A stretch of DNA of 64,000 nt from CAVQXR01 sp963717955. GTDB taxonomy: Bacteria; Actinomycetota; Thermoleophilia; Gaiellales; Gaiellaceae. The position numbers and the translations under genes were made by a program. Shown in pieces: positions 7,811 to 15,037 of this stretch. The stretch is taken from assembly GCA_963717955.1 (NCBI GenBank), contig CAVQXR010000001.1, forward strand, positions 992,001 to 1,056,000, written 5' to 3'. Under the pieces are notes generated by a model. The model was not told the origin of the DNA. It saw only the letters and a program-made list of their open reading frames with translations, and searched no databases. The stretch's first letter is position 1, and each line of letters begins with the position of its first letter.

Positions 7811-8923
7811 TTACCCGCAGCTTTCGCAGATCGTGATGCCATGCGGGAGGTACGTGGCGAAGTCGATCGTGCCGCTCCGCCGGGGAATGACGCCCTTCCG
7901 GTCAATGAAGCGGTACGCCTGTATGTAGCTTGGTTGGACCCGTTCAAGCCCTGCATCGTCGAGAGCTTTCGCGATCGCTTGAGCCTTCTCCGTCGTGATG
8001 TCCGAGCAGTAGCCGTTGATGGGGCGCCCGTCCCAGGTCGTCTGGTCGGTCGCTGTGAACTCCGCTTCACGGAGGAGGTCCGCGGGGGCTGCCGGGAACA
8101 TGGTCAGTATCTCGGAGAGTTCGAGAAACTTCTCGGAGAGTTCGAGAGACTGGTACCACGCGTACGAATCCATGTGCATGCAGACCTCGTACCGAGATGG
8201 CACGTACGCCCTGATCTCGCGGTTTTCCCACGCGCTCGCCGGCAGCCAGGAACCCGGATCCGTGAGTCGTATAGCGAGCCGATCGAGAGTGCTCCTCTGC
8301 TCCGGAGTCGCTTCGTCGTCACCACCGCTCGAGGGGTCGCCCCAACCGACATCGACGAGGCGGTCGCCGTTGCGCACACTGATCTCGCCCCAACGCCAGG
8401 TCCCAGGCCAGGTCCCGCGAGCATCGGGCTCGACTTCGCGATCGACGAACTCGACATCGCGGTCGAACAATCCGGTCGAGGTGACCTCGGACAGCAGCAG
8501 CTCGACGCCCTCGGGTGTGAGGCGTTGCTCGAGGAAACCGGTCCTTCTTTGGCCGACTTTGAGGGGACCTTCCTGGTCCCAGATCAGCCGCCCGTCGGCA
8601 TACAGGAAGGCCTTGAACTGGCTGGGGTGTTCGGTGGCTATTGGTCTCCCGATGTAGCTGAGGACGAGCTCTCCGCTCTCGGGCGTGCTCGCGGTCGCTC
8701 CGTCGGGCGGCACGCCGATGAAGCCCTCGTCGAGGATCAGGGCGCGCACGCCGAACGCGGAGGCGGTTGCGACGGCCATCAGCAGCACCGCGGCGAGCAC
8801 GACGAGGTGCCGGCGACGGCGGCCCTCGCGAACGCGCGAATGGCTCAGTACGTCGTCCCAGCCGGCCGGAACAGGGGCCGAGGGAAGAACGCGGTCGAGG
8901 CTGTCGCGGTCGAGATCGATCAC
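7811..8923 (-). CDS. anti-sigma-factor-like membrane protein
   Basis: 370 residues. A short cytosolic N-terminus (SLDRVLPSAPVPAGWDDVLS) is followed by a basic patch and one transmembrane helix (HLVVLAAVLLMAVATASAFG, about 39-58), then a large extracellular part of about 300 residues. The start overlaps the stop of the ECF sigma gene by four bases, which is the usual arrangement of a sigma factor and its membrane anti-sigma. I see no zinc-binding HxxxCxxC motif, so assignment rests on topology and gene order. The extracellular part (ELVLSYIGRPIATEHPSQFK, RRTGFLEQRLTPEGVELLLS) is not a domain I can name and would be the sensor. Confidence 0.6.
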   Translation of the reverse strand: MIDLDRDSLDRVLPSAPVPAGWDDVLSHSRVREGRRRRHLVVLAAVLLMAVATASAFGVRALILDEGFIGVPPDGATASTPESGELVLSYIGRPIATEHPSQFKAFLYADGRLIWDQEGPLKVGQRRTGFLEQRLTPEGVELLLSEVTSTGLFDRDVEFVDREVEPDARGTWPGTWRWGEISVRNGDRLVDVGWGDPSSGGDDEATPEQRSTLDRLAIRLTDPGSWLPASAWENREIRAYVPSRYEVCMHMDSYAWYQSLELSEKFLELSEILTMFPAAPADLLREAEFTATDQTTWDGRPINGYCSDITTEKAQAIAKALDDAGLERVQPSYIQAYRFIDRKGVIPRRSGTIDFATYLPHGITICESCG

Positions 8924-9318
8924 GTTCGTACCTCCTCCACCCGGCCGCGAAGGGCCGCGTGCGCTGCGTTCAACGTCGGAGCGACCGTTCCGAGGCGTAT
9001 TCCGAGCGCCTCGGCGATCGCCGCGTAGTCGAGGTCGGCGTAGTAGCGCAGGAAGATGACGAGCCGCTGCCGCTCCGGTAGGCTCGCCAGCGCCGCGCGC
9101 AGGTCGGCGTCATGCTCCGGCTGGCCGTTCGCGGCGGCCGGCTCGTCGTACTGAACCGTGGGCACGCGGCGGCGCACGTCCGAGCGCGCGTTGTTGAGAA
9201 CGATGCGCCAGACCCACGCCTCGAGCGGCCCCTGGCCCCTGAACGAGCGGCGCTTGCTCACCGCGGTAACGAACGCGTCCTGAACGACGTCGCCGGCTCG
9301 CTCGGCGTCGTGCGTCAC
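8920..9318 (-). CDS. ECF-type RNA polymerase sigma factor, 5' end uncertain
   Basis: 132 residues from GTG at 9318. Region 2 is seen in AGDVVQDAFVTAVSKRRSFRGQGPLEAWVWRIVLNNARSDVRR (split here: AGDVVQDAFVTAV, then LEAWVWRIVLNNA) and region 4 in LASLPERQRLVIFLRYYADL followed by AIAEALGIRLGTV. The frame remains protein-like upstream (EELEALYRSRFDVFARVAAS), giving the missing first helix of region 2, but a TGA precedes it and the only near-cognate start there is CTG at 9381. So either translation begins at CTG, or an indel has removed the true start, or a truncated factor is made. It overlaps the anti-sigma-like gene (ATGA-type). Cargo of the ssrA island. Confidence 0.75.
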   Translation of the reverse strand: MTHDAERAGDVVQDAFVTAVSKRRSFRGQGPLEAWVWRIVLNNARSDVRRRVPTVQYDEPAAANGQPEHDADLRAALASLPERQRLVIFLRYYADLDYAAIAEALGIRLGTVAPTLNAAHAALRGRVEEVRT

Positions 9319-9381
9319 GCTGGCGGCGACGCGCGCGAAGACGTCGAAGCGGCTTCTGTACAGCGCCTCGAGTTCCTCCAG

Positions 9382-9664
9382 GCTCGCTCCCGCGTCTCTT
9401 GCTCACGCCTACTTGACGTGCAGCATGAGCCTTTTGATTAGTCGCCGACGGTCGCCCGAGCCACTCGCCGCATGGCAACGGAGCTGGCAGCACCCGAGCC
9501 CCACGGACTCGTGAGACTCCCGAACGGGGGACCCGGGGCACCCGAACAGGCTCGAGTCCGGCCCGGCGAGTGCGAGCATCGCCCGCAACTGCTCGAGCGC
9601 CAGCGGGGCCGCCGCCTCCTCAAGCCGCAGCGAGTGCCCCGACGCGTCCGGCCGGGTCACCCTC
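9382..9664. other. non-coding stretch of the island
   Basis: About 280 bp between the sigma-factor gene and the integrase remnant. Open frames exist on both strands but none resembles a protein. It should contain the promoter of the sigma/anti-sigma cassette; no clear element was found. Confidence 0.35.
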
Positions 9665-9787
9665 GCAGGGCGACCCCTTGCACGGCACGAGTCGATCTCG
9701 ACGACCGCCGACATCTACGGCCACCTGGACGACGCCGACCTCGAGCGGGCGCTGTCGACGCTGACGCACGACCGGGCCGGGCCATGA
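9665..9787 (+). pseudogene. tyrosine recombinase C-terminal remnant
   Basis: The frame ending TGA at 9785-9787 reads RHESISTTADIYGHLDDADL and then ERALSTLTHDRAGP. HESISTTADIYGH is the end of the integrase catalytic domain: the x-G-H-x-S-I-x-T-T segment followed by the catalytic Tyr in IYGH. Nothing upstream continues the domain, so this is the last 35-40 codons of an integrase whose body was lost. It lies 210 bp from the ssrA-side repeat, the normal place for an island integrase. Confidence 0.7.
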
Positions 9788-9975
9788 TGGTCGGACGCAC
9801 CTACCTCGAGCGCGGCCTTCCTGTAGTCGTTCGGGTTCGCTGGGACGGTGCCGGTCCGCGGAACGTGCTGATCGAGCGCGAGGACGGGTCGTTCGTGGTG
9901 CGGCCGTTCCGCGGGCTGCGCCGGTCGGGTGCGCACAACCATTCCGACCGGGCCCAACCATTCCGACCGGCTTAG
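9784..9975 (+). CDS. small hypothetical protein coupled to the integrase
   Basis: 63 residues from ATG at 9784, whose last two bases start the integrase stop codon (ATGA overlap), so it would be translationally coupled to the former integrase. The sequence VGRTYLERGLPVVVRVRW, then NVLIEREDGSFVVRPFRGLR, looks like a compact beta-rich basic domain. The last 15 residues come from the duplicated 16-bp repeats and may not belong to the ancestral protein. I do not recognise a family. The position between integrase and attachment site fits a recombination accessory protein, but that is inference. Confidence 0.5.
   Translation: MMVGRTYLERGLPVVVRVRWDGAGPRNVLIEREDGSFVVRPFRGLRRSGAHNHSDRAQPFRPA
9936..9970. 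repeat. two 16-bp direct repeats beside the attachment site
   Basis: CAACCATTCCGACCGG occurs at 9936-9951 and 9955-9970 (period 19 bp), 30 bp from the ssrA repeat. Short direct repeats flanking a core site are typical arm-type binding sites of tyrosine integrases or excisionase sites. Confidence 0.5.
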
Positions 9976-10001
9976 CGGCTCAAACCCGCATGGTTGAGCC
10001 G
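9976..10001 (-). terminator. hairpin just after the ssrA 3' end
   Basis: CGGCTCAA and TTGAGCCG (8-bp stem, about 10-base loop) lie immediately downstream of the tmRNA 3' end on the minus strand. There is no strong T-run. It may terminate ssrA transcription or be part of the attachment region. Confidence 0.45.
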
Positions 10002-10029
10002 AACAATGGAGGCGGCGGGAATCGAACCC
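9999..10029 (-). repeat. right attachment-site repeat (inside ssrA)
   Basis: Identical over 31 bp to 3284-3314. It covers the tmRNA T-loop, acceptor strand and eight bases beyond the gene. The ssrA copy is complete, so integration did not damage it. Confidence 0.85.
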
Positions 10030-10363
10030 GCGTCCGCGGCCGCACCGGGAAGAGCGTCTACGAGCGTAGCCTGCGCTTTCGTTTCGCCCGGCGGCCGGCT
10101 CGCAGGCCGCCTACCGCCGGACTAGCCATCCTTTGGTGTCCCGCGTCGGGCGATCGGCGCTCCCTCCGCGGCGAGCCCGTTGGTTGACGCCGCTCCCCGA
10201 TCCACGGGCCGAGACCGGAGCGACGCGTTGCCTAGTAGCTAGGCAGCGAGTGCGAGTTCGTTATCCGCACTTACTGGTTTCCCGGGTGTTTAACGAGGCC
10301 AACCGGGGTCCTCGGCTCGCAGCCCATCCGGAAACCCGACCACGTCGAAACCTGGTCGCCCCC
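10007..10363 (-). ncRNA. ssrA: transfer-messenger RNA (tmRNA)
   Basis: About 357 nt. The 5' end GGGGGCGACCAGGTTTCGAC pairs with the 3' end CGCCTCC to form the acceptor stem (one G-U), and GTTCGATTCC is the T-arm. The CCA end is not encoded. The tag frame at 10239-10268 is GCG GAT AAC GAA CTC GCA CTC GCT GCC TAG, giving the degradation tag ADNELALAA. With SmpB it rescues stalled ribosomes and marks the unfinished protein for proteolysis. smpB lies directly upstream on the same strand. The 3' end is the target of the adjoining genomic island. Confidence 0.95.
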
Positions 10364-10408
10364 GTCTGAGAGTGCCCTCCAAGTGTAGCGCAGCCGGCCG
10401 GGAAACCA

Positions 10409-10882
10409 CTACGAGTCGCGTCCGCGGGTCTTGAGCGCCCGCTCCATCTCGCGCTTTGCGTCACGCTCGGCGATCTCGCGCCGCTTGTCCCGCGCTTCCT
10501 TGCCGCGCGCGAGCGCGAGCTCGACCTTGACCCGGCCGTTGCGGAAGTAGAGGCGGGTCGGGACGAGCGTCAGGCCGCGCTCCTGCACCTTGCCGACGAG
10601 CTGGTCGATCTCGCGCCGGTGGAGCAGCAGCTTCCGGTCACGGTCCGGATCGTGGTTCGCGCGGTTCGCCTGCGGGTACTCCGGGATGTTCGCCCCGACG
10701 AGGTACACGTCGCCGTCGCGGAGCTGGCCGTAGGCCTGCTGGAGCGTCGCCTTCCCCTCGCGCAGCGACTTCACCTCCGTCCCGGTGAGCGCCATGCCGC
10801 ATTCGAACCGGTCGAACAGCTCGAAGTCGTGCCGCGCGCGACGGTTGTCGGCGATCAGCTTGGTGCCGGTGGGCCTGGCCAT
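10409..10882 (-). CDS. smpB: SsrA-binding protein SmpB
   Basis: 157 residues, the usual length. It binds the tRNA-like domain of tmRNA and delivers it to stalled ribosomes. Family motifs are clear: NRRARHDFELFDRFECGMAL, GTEVKSLREGKATLQQAYGQ, ANIPEYPQANRANHDPDRDR and RKLLLHRREIDQLVGKVQ, ending in a basic tail (GKEARDKRREIAERDAKREM) that folds in the mRNA channel. It lies 46 bp upstream of ssrA on the same strand, so both partners of trans-translation are probably transcribed together. Cytosolic. Confidence 0.97.
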   Translation of the reverse strand: MARPTGTKLIADNRRARHDFELFDRFECGMALTGTEVKSLREGKATLQQAYGQLRDGDVYLVGANIPEYPQANRANHDPDRDRKLLLHRREIDQLVGKVQERGLTLVPTRLYFRNGRVKVELALARGKEARDKRREIAERDAKREMERALKTRGRDS

Positions 10883-11126
10883 GCCTCGATTCTAGGCTGC
10901 GGCCCTCCCCGGTCCACGAGAATGCGCCGAGCGGAGGAGGCGGTTTCGTCGACCCCACCCGACCGACCGAATCGTGCTGCGCGGACGCTGCGACGAAACG
11001 GACCGCTCGGGAGAGGCTTCACCCTACTCACGCCCCCCTGCTCGGCGCAACGAGGAAGCTATGGCACCCCGTTCCGGAATGCAAGGGCTCCCGGAGGAAA
11101 TGTTCGCAACGTGCGCCCTTTTTTCG

Positions 11127-12890
11127 TCAGGCCCGGTCCGCCGGCGCGAGCTCGACCTGCCCGGCCGCCCGGTCGATCTTCTCCACGGCGACCTCGATGC
11201 CGTCCCCGAGCCTGACGCGGCGACCGGTGCGGCGGCCGACGAGCGCCGTGCCGAGCGGATCGAGCTCGAAATAGTCGCCGACGAGCCTGCGGGCCGGCAG
11301 GTAGCCCTCGAAGACCTCGCCGAAGCGGACGAACACTCCGGAGCCGATCGCCCCGGTCACCTCGCCCACGAACGTCGCATCCCAGCCGAGCTCGAGGAGC
11401 CGCCGGTCGAGCAGCCACGCCAGGCAGACGTCGTCCGCTGCATGCTCGACCTTCGCCGCCTGACGTTCGCGGAGCGAGCACCACTCGGCGGCCGTCTCGA
11501 GGTCGGCCGGCGGTGGATCGTCGGCGAGGCCGAGCTCGCGCAACAGCGCACGGTGGCAAACAATGTCCGGATAGCGGCGGATCGGTGATGTGAAGTGGCA
11601 GTACGCGCGACTCGCGAGCCCGGAGTGCCCGAGGTTCCCGGGGTCGTACCGTGCCTGCTTGAGCGAACGCAGGACGAGCGACGGGAACGCCTCCCTCCCA
11701 CGGCCGGCCCGGTGCGTGTACTCGCCGACGAGTGATGCCGCTCGCGCCGCGAGCCGTGCGGCGTCACCAGACGTGAGATGCTCGGGGACCGGCGGCGTGG
11801 GCACATCGAGCTGGGCGAGCTTCGCGAGCAGGAGCTCGATCGCCTGCGGATCGGGCCGCTCGTGCACCCGGTACAGCGCCTCCCTGCGCCTGCCCGCGAG
11901 CAAGGACCCGACGGCCTCGTTCGCGAGGATCATCAGCTCCTCGACGAGCGAGTGCGCCACCGGTTCCGCCTCGAGCCGACCGGTCTCCACCCCACCCTCG
12001 CCGTCGAACGTGAACGAGAGCTCGGGGCTCTCGATCCGTAGCGCGCCTCGCCCGAAGCGCCGGCGGCGCAGCTCCTGCGACACCGTGTGTGCGAGCCCGA
12101 GCGCCTCGCCGAGCGACGTCTCGACCCTGCTCCGCCCGTCGAGGACGGCCTGGACCTCCGTGTACGTGAGCCGCGCATCGCTACGGATCACCGAACGGTA
12201 GAAGAGCGGCTCACCCGTCTCCAGTCCCGGGCCGAAGGGGACCTCCACCGTGACGCACAGGCGGTCGCGCTGCGCCACGAGGCTGCAGAGCCCACTCGAG
12301 AGCCGCTCGGGCAGCATCGCCTCGACGGTGCCGGGAACGTACACCGACAGCGCGCGCTCCGCTGCATCGACGTCGAGCGGCGCGAGGGGCCGGACGTAGC
12401 GGGTCACGTCCGCGATGTGCACCCAGATCCGCACCCCGTCGCCGTCACGGACGGTGCTGATCGCGTCGTCGAAGTCCCGCGCGGTGTCCGGGTCGATCGT
12501 GAACGTCAGCAGCTCGCGGAGGTCCACCCGGCCCGGCTCGGCACCGTCCGGCTCGCTCGGAAGCTCGGCGGCCTCGGCCTCCGCGCTCCGGGAGTGCCCG
12601 TCGGGCGTCCTGACACCGAACCGGTGGAGGAGGCCGTCGAGCACGCTCTGGATCCGCGAGGCTGCACCGAGGGCCGCCGCGACCCGCCCACGCCCATGTC
12701 GCGGCAGGGTGACGACCACGAGATCGCCGATTCGAGCGTCGCCGACGGTCCCGCGGTCGAGTGAGACCGGCGTTCCGGGCTCGAAGAAGGGCTCACCGAC
12801 GAGAAGCTTCCCCCGGCGTGCCAGCTCGCAGACGAGCGGCTGCGGCGGCGCCCACTCGCTCTCGCCGCCCCCCGGCTCCCTGCGAGGCAA
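11127..12890 (-). CDS. rnr: RNase R-type 3'-5' exoribonuclease (RNB domain)
   Basis: 587 residues from TTG at 12890, five bases after the protease stop. After a short OB-like N-terminal region (residues 15-110) comes the RNB catalytic domain with the acidic metal site LTFTIDPDTARDFDDAIS, then IWVHIADVTRYVRP, and near the end YCHFTSPIRRYPDIVCHRAL. A C-terminal S1 domain follows (GAIGSGVFVRFGEVFEGYLP). It degrades structured RNA processively in the cytosol and partners with tmRNA in removing defective mRNA, which fits its position next to smpB-ssrA. It is shorter than E. coli RNase R (813 aa), lacking one N-terminal cold-shock domain and the Lys-rich tail, as in many Actinobacteria. Confidence 0.92.
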   Translation of the reverse strand: MPRREPGGGESEWAPPQPLVCELARRGKLLVGEPFFEPGTPVSLDRGTVGDARIGDLVVVTLPRHGRGRVAAALGAASRIQSVLDGLLHRFGVRTPDGHSRSAEAEAAELPSEPDGAEPGRVDLRELLTFTIDPDTARDFDDAISTVRDGDGVRIWVHIADVTRYVRPLAPLDVDAAERALSVYVPGTVEAMLPERLSSGLCSLVAQRDRLCVTVEVPFGPGLETGEPLFYRSVIRSDARLTYTEVQAVLDGRSRVETSLGEALGLAHTVSQELRRRRFGRGALRIESPELSFTFDGEGGVETGRLEAEPVAHSLVEELMILANEAVGSLLAGRRREALYRVHERPDPQAIELLLAKLAQLDVPTPPVPEHLTSGDAARLAARAASLVGEYTHRAGRGREAFPSLVLRSLKQARYDPGNLGHSGLASRAYCHFTSPIRRYPDIVCHRALLRELGLADDPPPADLETAAEWCSLRERQAAKVEHAADDVCLAWLLDRRLLELGWDATFVGEVTGAIGSGVFVRFGEVFEGYLPARRLVGDYFELDPLGTALVGRRTGRRVRLGDGIEVAVEKIDRAAGQVELAPADRA

Positions 12891-12895
12891 ATCGG

Positions 12896-13987
12896 CTAGT
12901 GCCCCTCGAGGAGCACCCGCTGGGCGGCGATGAGGGCCTCGTCCTGGTGTGTGCGAATGTCGTTCGCGGCCTCGTGAGCCGGCACGAGACCGGAGCCACC
13001 GATCGCGTCGCCCGCGGGTGTCCGATAGCTCGCGGTCGTGAGCCGCAGCGCCGCCCCGTTGGAGAGCGGGTAGAGCGCCTGCACGGTGGACTTACCGAAG
13101 GTGCGCAGGCCGACGAGCTCGGCCCGGCCGTGGTCGTGAAGCGCGGCCGCGACGACCTCGGCCGCACTCGCCGTGTTCTCGTCGACGAGCACGGCGAGCG
13201 GCCGCTCGGTGTCGATCGAGCGGCCGGTGACCGCGAACTCCCGGTGCTCCTGGTTCTCGCCCTCCACCGAGCAGACGAGCCCCGATTCCAGAAACAGCGA
13301 GGTGACGTCGATCGCCTCGGTCAGCAGGCCGCCGGGATTCCCGCGCAGGTCGAGGAGGATCGCATCGGCCCCCTTCTCCGAGAGCCGCTCGACGGCACGC
13401 TCGACCCGGTCGGAGACGTCGAGCGAGAACGAGAGGACCCGGACGTACGCGATGCGCCGCTCTTGCGACCGGATCAGCCGGCTGCGGACGGGCGCGAGCG
13501 GGACGTTCGAGCGCACGACGCTGAAGCTGAGAGGCTCCGGCGAGCCCGGACGCCTGATGGTCAGGTCGACGATCGTGCCCGCCTCCCCCCGGATCATGCC
13601 GAGTGCGCGCGAGAAGTCGAGCCGGCTCGCGGGACGGCCGTCGATCGAGACGATCGTGTCGCCCGGACGGATCCCGGCCTCGTGCGCAGGGCCGCCGTGC
13701 GAGGACGTGACCGCGAGCCCGCCGTTAGAGCGGCTGACGGTGAGGCCGACCCCCGAGTAGCGGCTGCTGATCCGCTCCTGCAGGCGCTCGTAGCGCTCGG
13801 GGGAGAGATAGGCGGTGTGCGGGTCGCCGAGGCTCTCGAGGATCAGACTGATCGTGGGCTGCGTCAGCACGTCCGGCGACACGTCGCGGTAGTAGGCCTC
13901 CTCGATCGCGTCGCGGATCTCCTGCACGAGCTCATCCTCCTCGACGAGCGGCGCCGCGTAAGGCCCCGACCCGGGGATCGGGTGCAC
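12896..13987 (-). CDS. S41-family C-terminal processing protease (PDZ)
   Basis: 363 residues from GTG at 13987, but the real N-terminus is longer. In the same frame upstream lie NRRAAGLACLALAVAGAAAY and GFLAHRETARASAP, an obvious signal anchor, with no ATG, GTG, TTG or CTG before it back to a stop at 14165. The PDZ domain is at about 70-150 (YSGVGLTVSRSNGGLAVTSS, GIRPGDTIVSIDGRP). The S41 domain shows VDENTASAAEVVAAALHDHG (nucleophile Ser) and LVGLRTFGKSTVQ (Lys of the Ser-Lys dyad). Such proteases trim or degrade exported proteins at the outer face of the membrane. Gene order ftsE-ftsX-S41 is common in bacteria. Confidence 0.9.
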   Translation of the reverse strand: MHPIPGSGPYAAPLVEEDELVQEIRDAIEEAYYRDVSPDVLTQPTISLILESLGDPHTAYLSPERYERLQERISSRYSGVGLTVSRSNGGLAVTSSHGGPAHEAGIRPGDTIVSIDGRPASRLDFSRALGMIRGEAGTIVDLTIRRPGSPEPLSFSVVRSNVPLAPVRSRLIRSQERRIAYVRVLSFSLDVSDRVERAVERLSEKGADAILLDLRGNPGGLLTEAIDVTSLFLESGLVCSVEGENQEHREFAVTGRSIDTERPLAVLVDENTASAAEVVAAALHDHGRAELVGLRTFGKSTVQALYPLSNGAALRLTTASYRTPAGDAIGGSGLVPAHEAANDIRTHQDEALIAAQRVLLEGH

Positions 13988-14125
13988 GAACGGAGGCAGC
14001 GGAACTGGTGCGGAGGCCCTTGCCGTCTCGCGGTGGGCGAGGAACCCGTAGGCCGCAGCCCCGGCGACGGCAAGCGCAAGACACGCAAGGCCAGCTGCTC
14101 GTCTGTTACCGCAGTTCGTGCCGGG

Positions 14126-14131
14126 AGTATA
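14126..14131 (-). promoter_or_regulatory. possible -10 element for the S41 protease gene
   Basis: TATACT on the minus strand, about 40 bp after the ftsX stop and just before the in-frame signal-anchor codons of the protease. No matching -35 was found. If used, transcription would start about 7 bp downstream and leave almost no 5' UTR. Confidence 0.3.
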
Positions 14132-14164
14132 GACGGCCGCGCGAAGAGCGCCCCGACCCGAGTA

Positions 14165-15037
14165 TCAGACCCGCAGGAAGCGGCGGATCGTGATGCCCGA
14201 GCCGACCGCGCCGATGACGAGGCCCGCAGCAAGCAGGATCACGGCGATGAAGGGAAACGCCCACGCCCGGACGTCGTCGCCCGCGTTCTGGATCGCGTCG
14301 ATCCCCATTGCCGGGAGCGCGATCTCACGGCCGATGAACAGGAGGACGATCGCGACGACGCTGCCGACCAGCCCGCAGATCAGCCCCTCGAGCATGAACG
14401 GGCCGCGCACGAACCAGTTCGTCGCTCCGACGAGCTTCATCACCTCGATCTCCCGTCGTCTCGAGAAGATCGAGAGCCGGATCGTGTTCGCGATCAGGAT
14501 GATCGCGGCAGCGAGCAGGACGACCGCCGCCGCGAGGAAGATCAGCTCCACGATGCCGGCCGTGCGCAGGATCCTGTCGGTCGTCTGCTTCTGGTAGTCG
14601 ACCTTGTCGACGACGGCCGGCGGCGGATCGAGGCTGCCCGCGATCGCCTCGACGCTCTCGGCCTGGAGCGGCGTCACCTCGAGCGCCCACGGCAGCGGGT
14701 TCTCCGACAGGTTCTCCACCAGGTCGGGAAATCTCTCGCGCATTCGCTCGAGCGCCTGGTCGGGGGAGACGGCGACCACCGTCTTCACGTCGTCCCGCTC
14801 CTTGATGCGCACCGCGACGCCGTTGACCTCCGCGCGGGTCGCGTCCCGGTCGAAGAACACCTTGACGACGACCTCCTTCTTCACGTGGTCGGTCCACGAG
14901 ACGACCCACGAACCGAGGGCGATGAAGAGACCGAGGAGGAACATGCCGATCAGCACGGTCATCGTGGCAGCGATCGTGGTCGAGAGGTTCGCCGTGATCG
15001 AACGCAGCGCCTCGCCGAAGAAGAGCTTCGCCCTCAG
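14165..15037 (-). CDS. ftsX: cell-division ABC transporter permease FtsX, probable CTG start
   Basis: 290 residues when started at CTG 15035-15037, which overlaps the ftsE stop (CTGA). The first ATG (14962) would remove RAKLFFGEALRSITANLSTT, the conserved amphipathic N-terminus of FtsX, so the CTG is preferred; no ATG, GTG or TTG lies between. Topology is typical: one helix near residues 27-48, a large extracellular loop (about 50-165), then three helices (LIFLAAAVVLLAAAIILIAN, LICGLVGSVVAIVLLFIG, FPFIAVILLAAGLVIGAVGS). FtsX with FtsE couples divisome signals to peptidoglycan hydrolases outside the cell. An M23 protein lies elsewhere in this window (57.2 kb). Confidence 0.9.
   Translation of the reverse strand: MRAKLFFGEALRSITANLSTTIAATMTVLIGMFLLGLFIALGSWVVSWTDHVKKEVVVKVFFDRDATRAEVNGVAVRIKERDDVKTVVAVSPDQALERMRERFPDLVENLSENPLPWALEVTPLQAESVEAIAGSLDPPPAVVDKVDYQKQTTDRILRTAGIVELIFLAAAVVLLAAAIILIANTIRLSIFSRRREIEVMKLVGATNWFVRGPFMLEGLICGLVGSVVAIVLLFIGREIALPAMGIDAIQNAGDDVRAWAFPFIAVILLAAGLVIGAVGSGITIRRFLRV

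Larger units (their letters stand above)
3284..10029. mobile_element. genomic island integrated at the 3' end of ssrA
   Basis: A perfect 31-bp direct repeat occurs at 3284-3314 and 9999-10029. The right copy contains the 3' end and T-arm of the intact tmRNA gene; the left copy is an isolated fragment of that 3' end with no tmRNA body. ssrA 3' ends are a classic target of tyrosine integrases, and recombination there leaves exactly this arrangement (attL/attR with the functional gene restored). Inside lie two integrase remnants, a small ORF next to the repeat, a flavin monooxygenase, a small membrane protein and a sigma/anti-sigma/lipoprotein cassette. No intact integrase remains, so the island appears immobile. 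Confidence 0.8.

Noticed and set aside
9409..9714. A 101-codon minus-strand frame upstream of the sigma-factor gene
   Set aside because: No family, no ribosome site, and it runs antisense across the integrase remnant, whose motif (STTADIYGH) is much more convincing.
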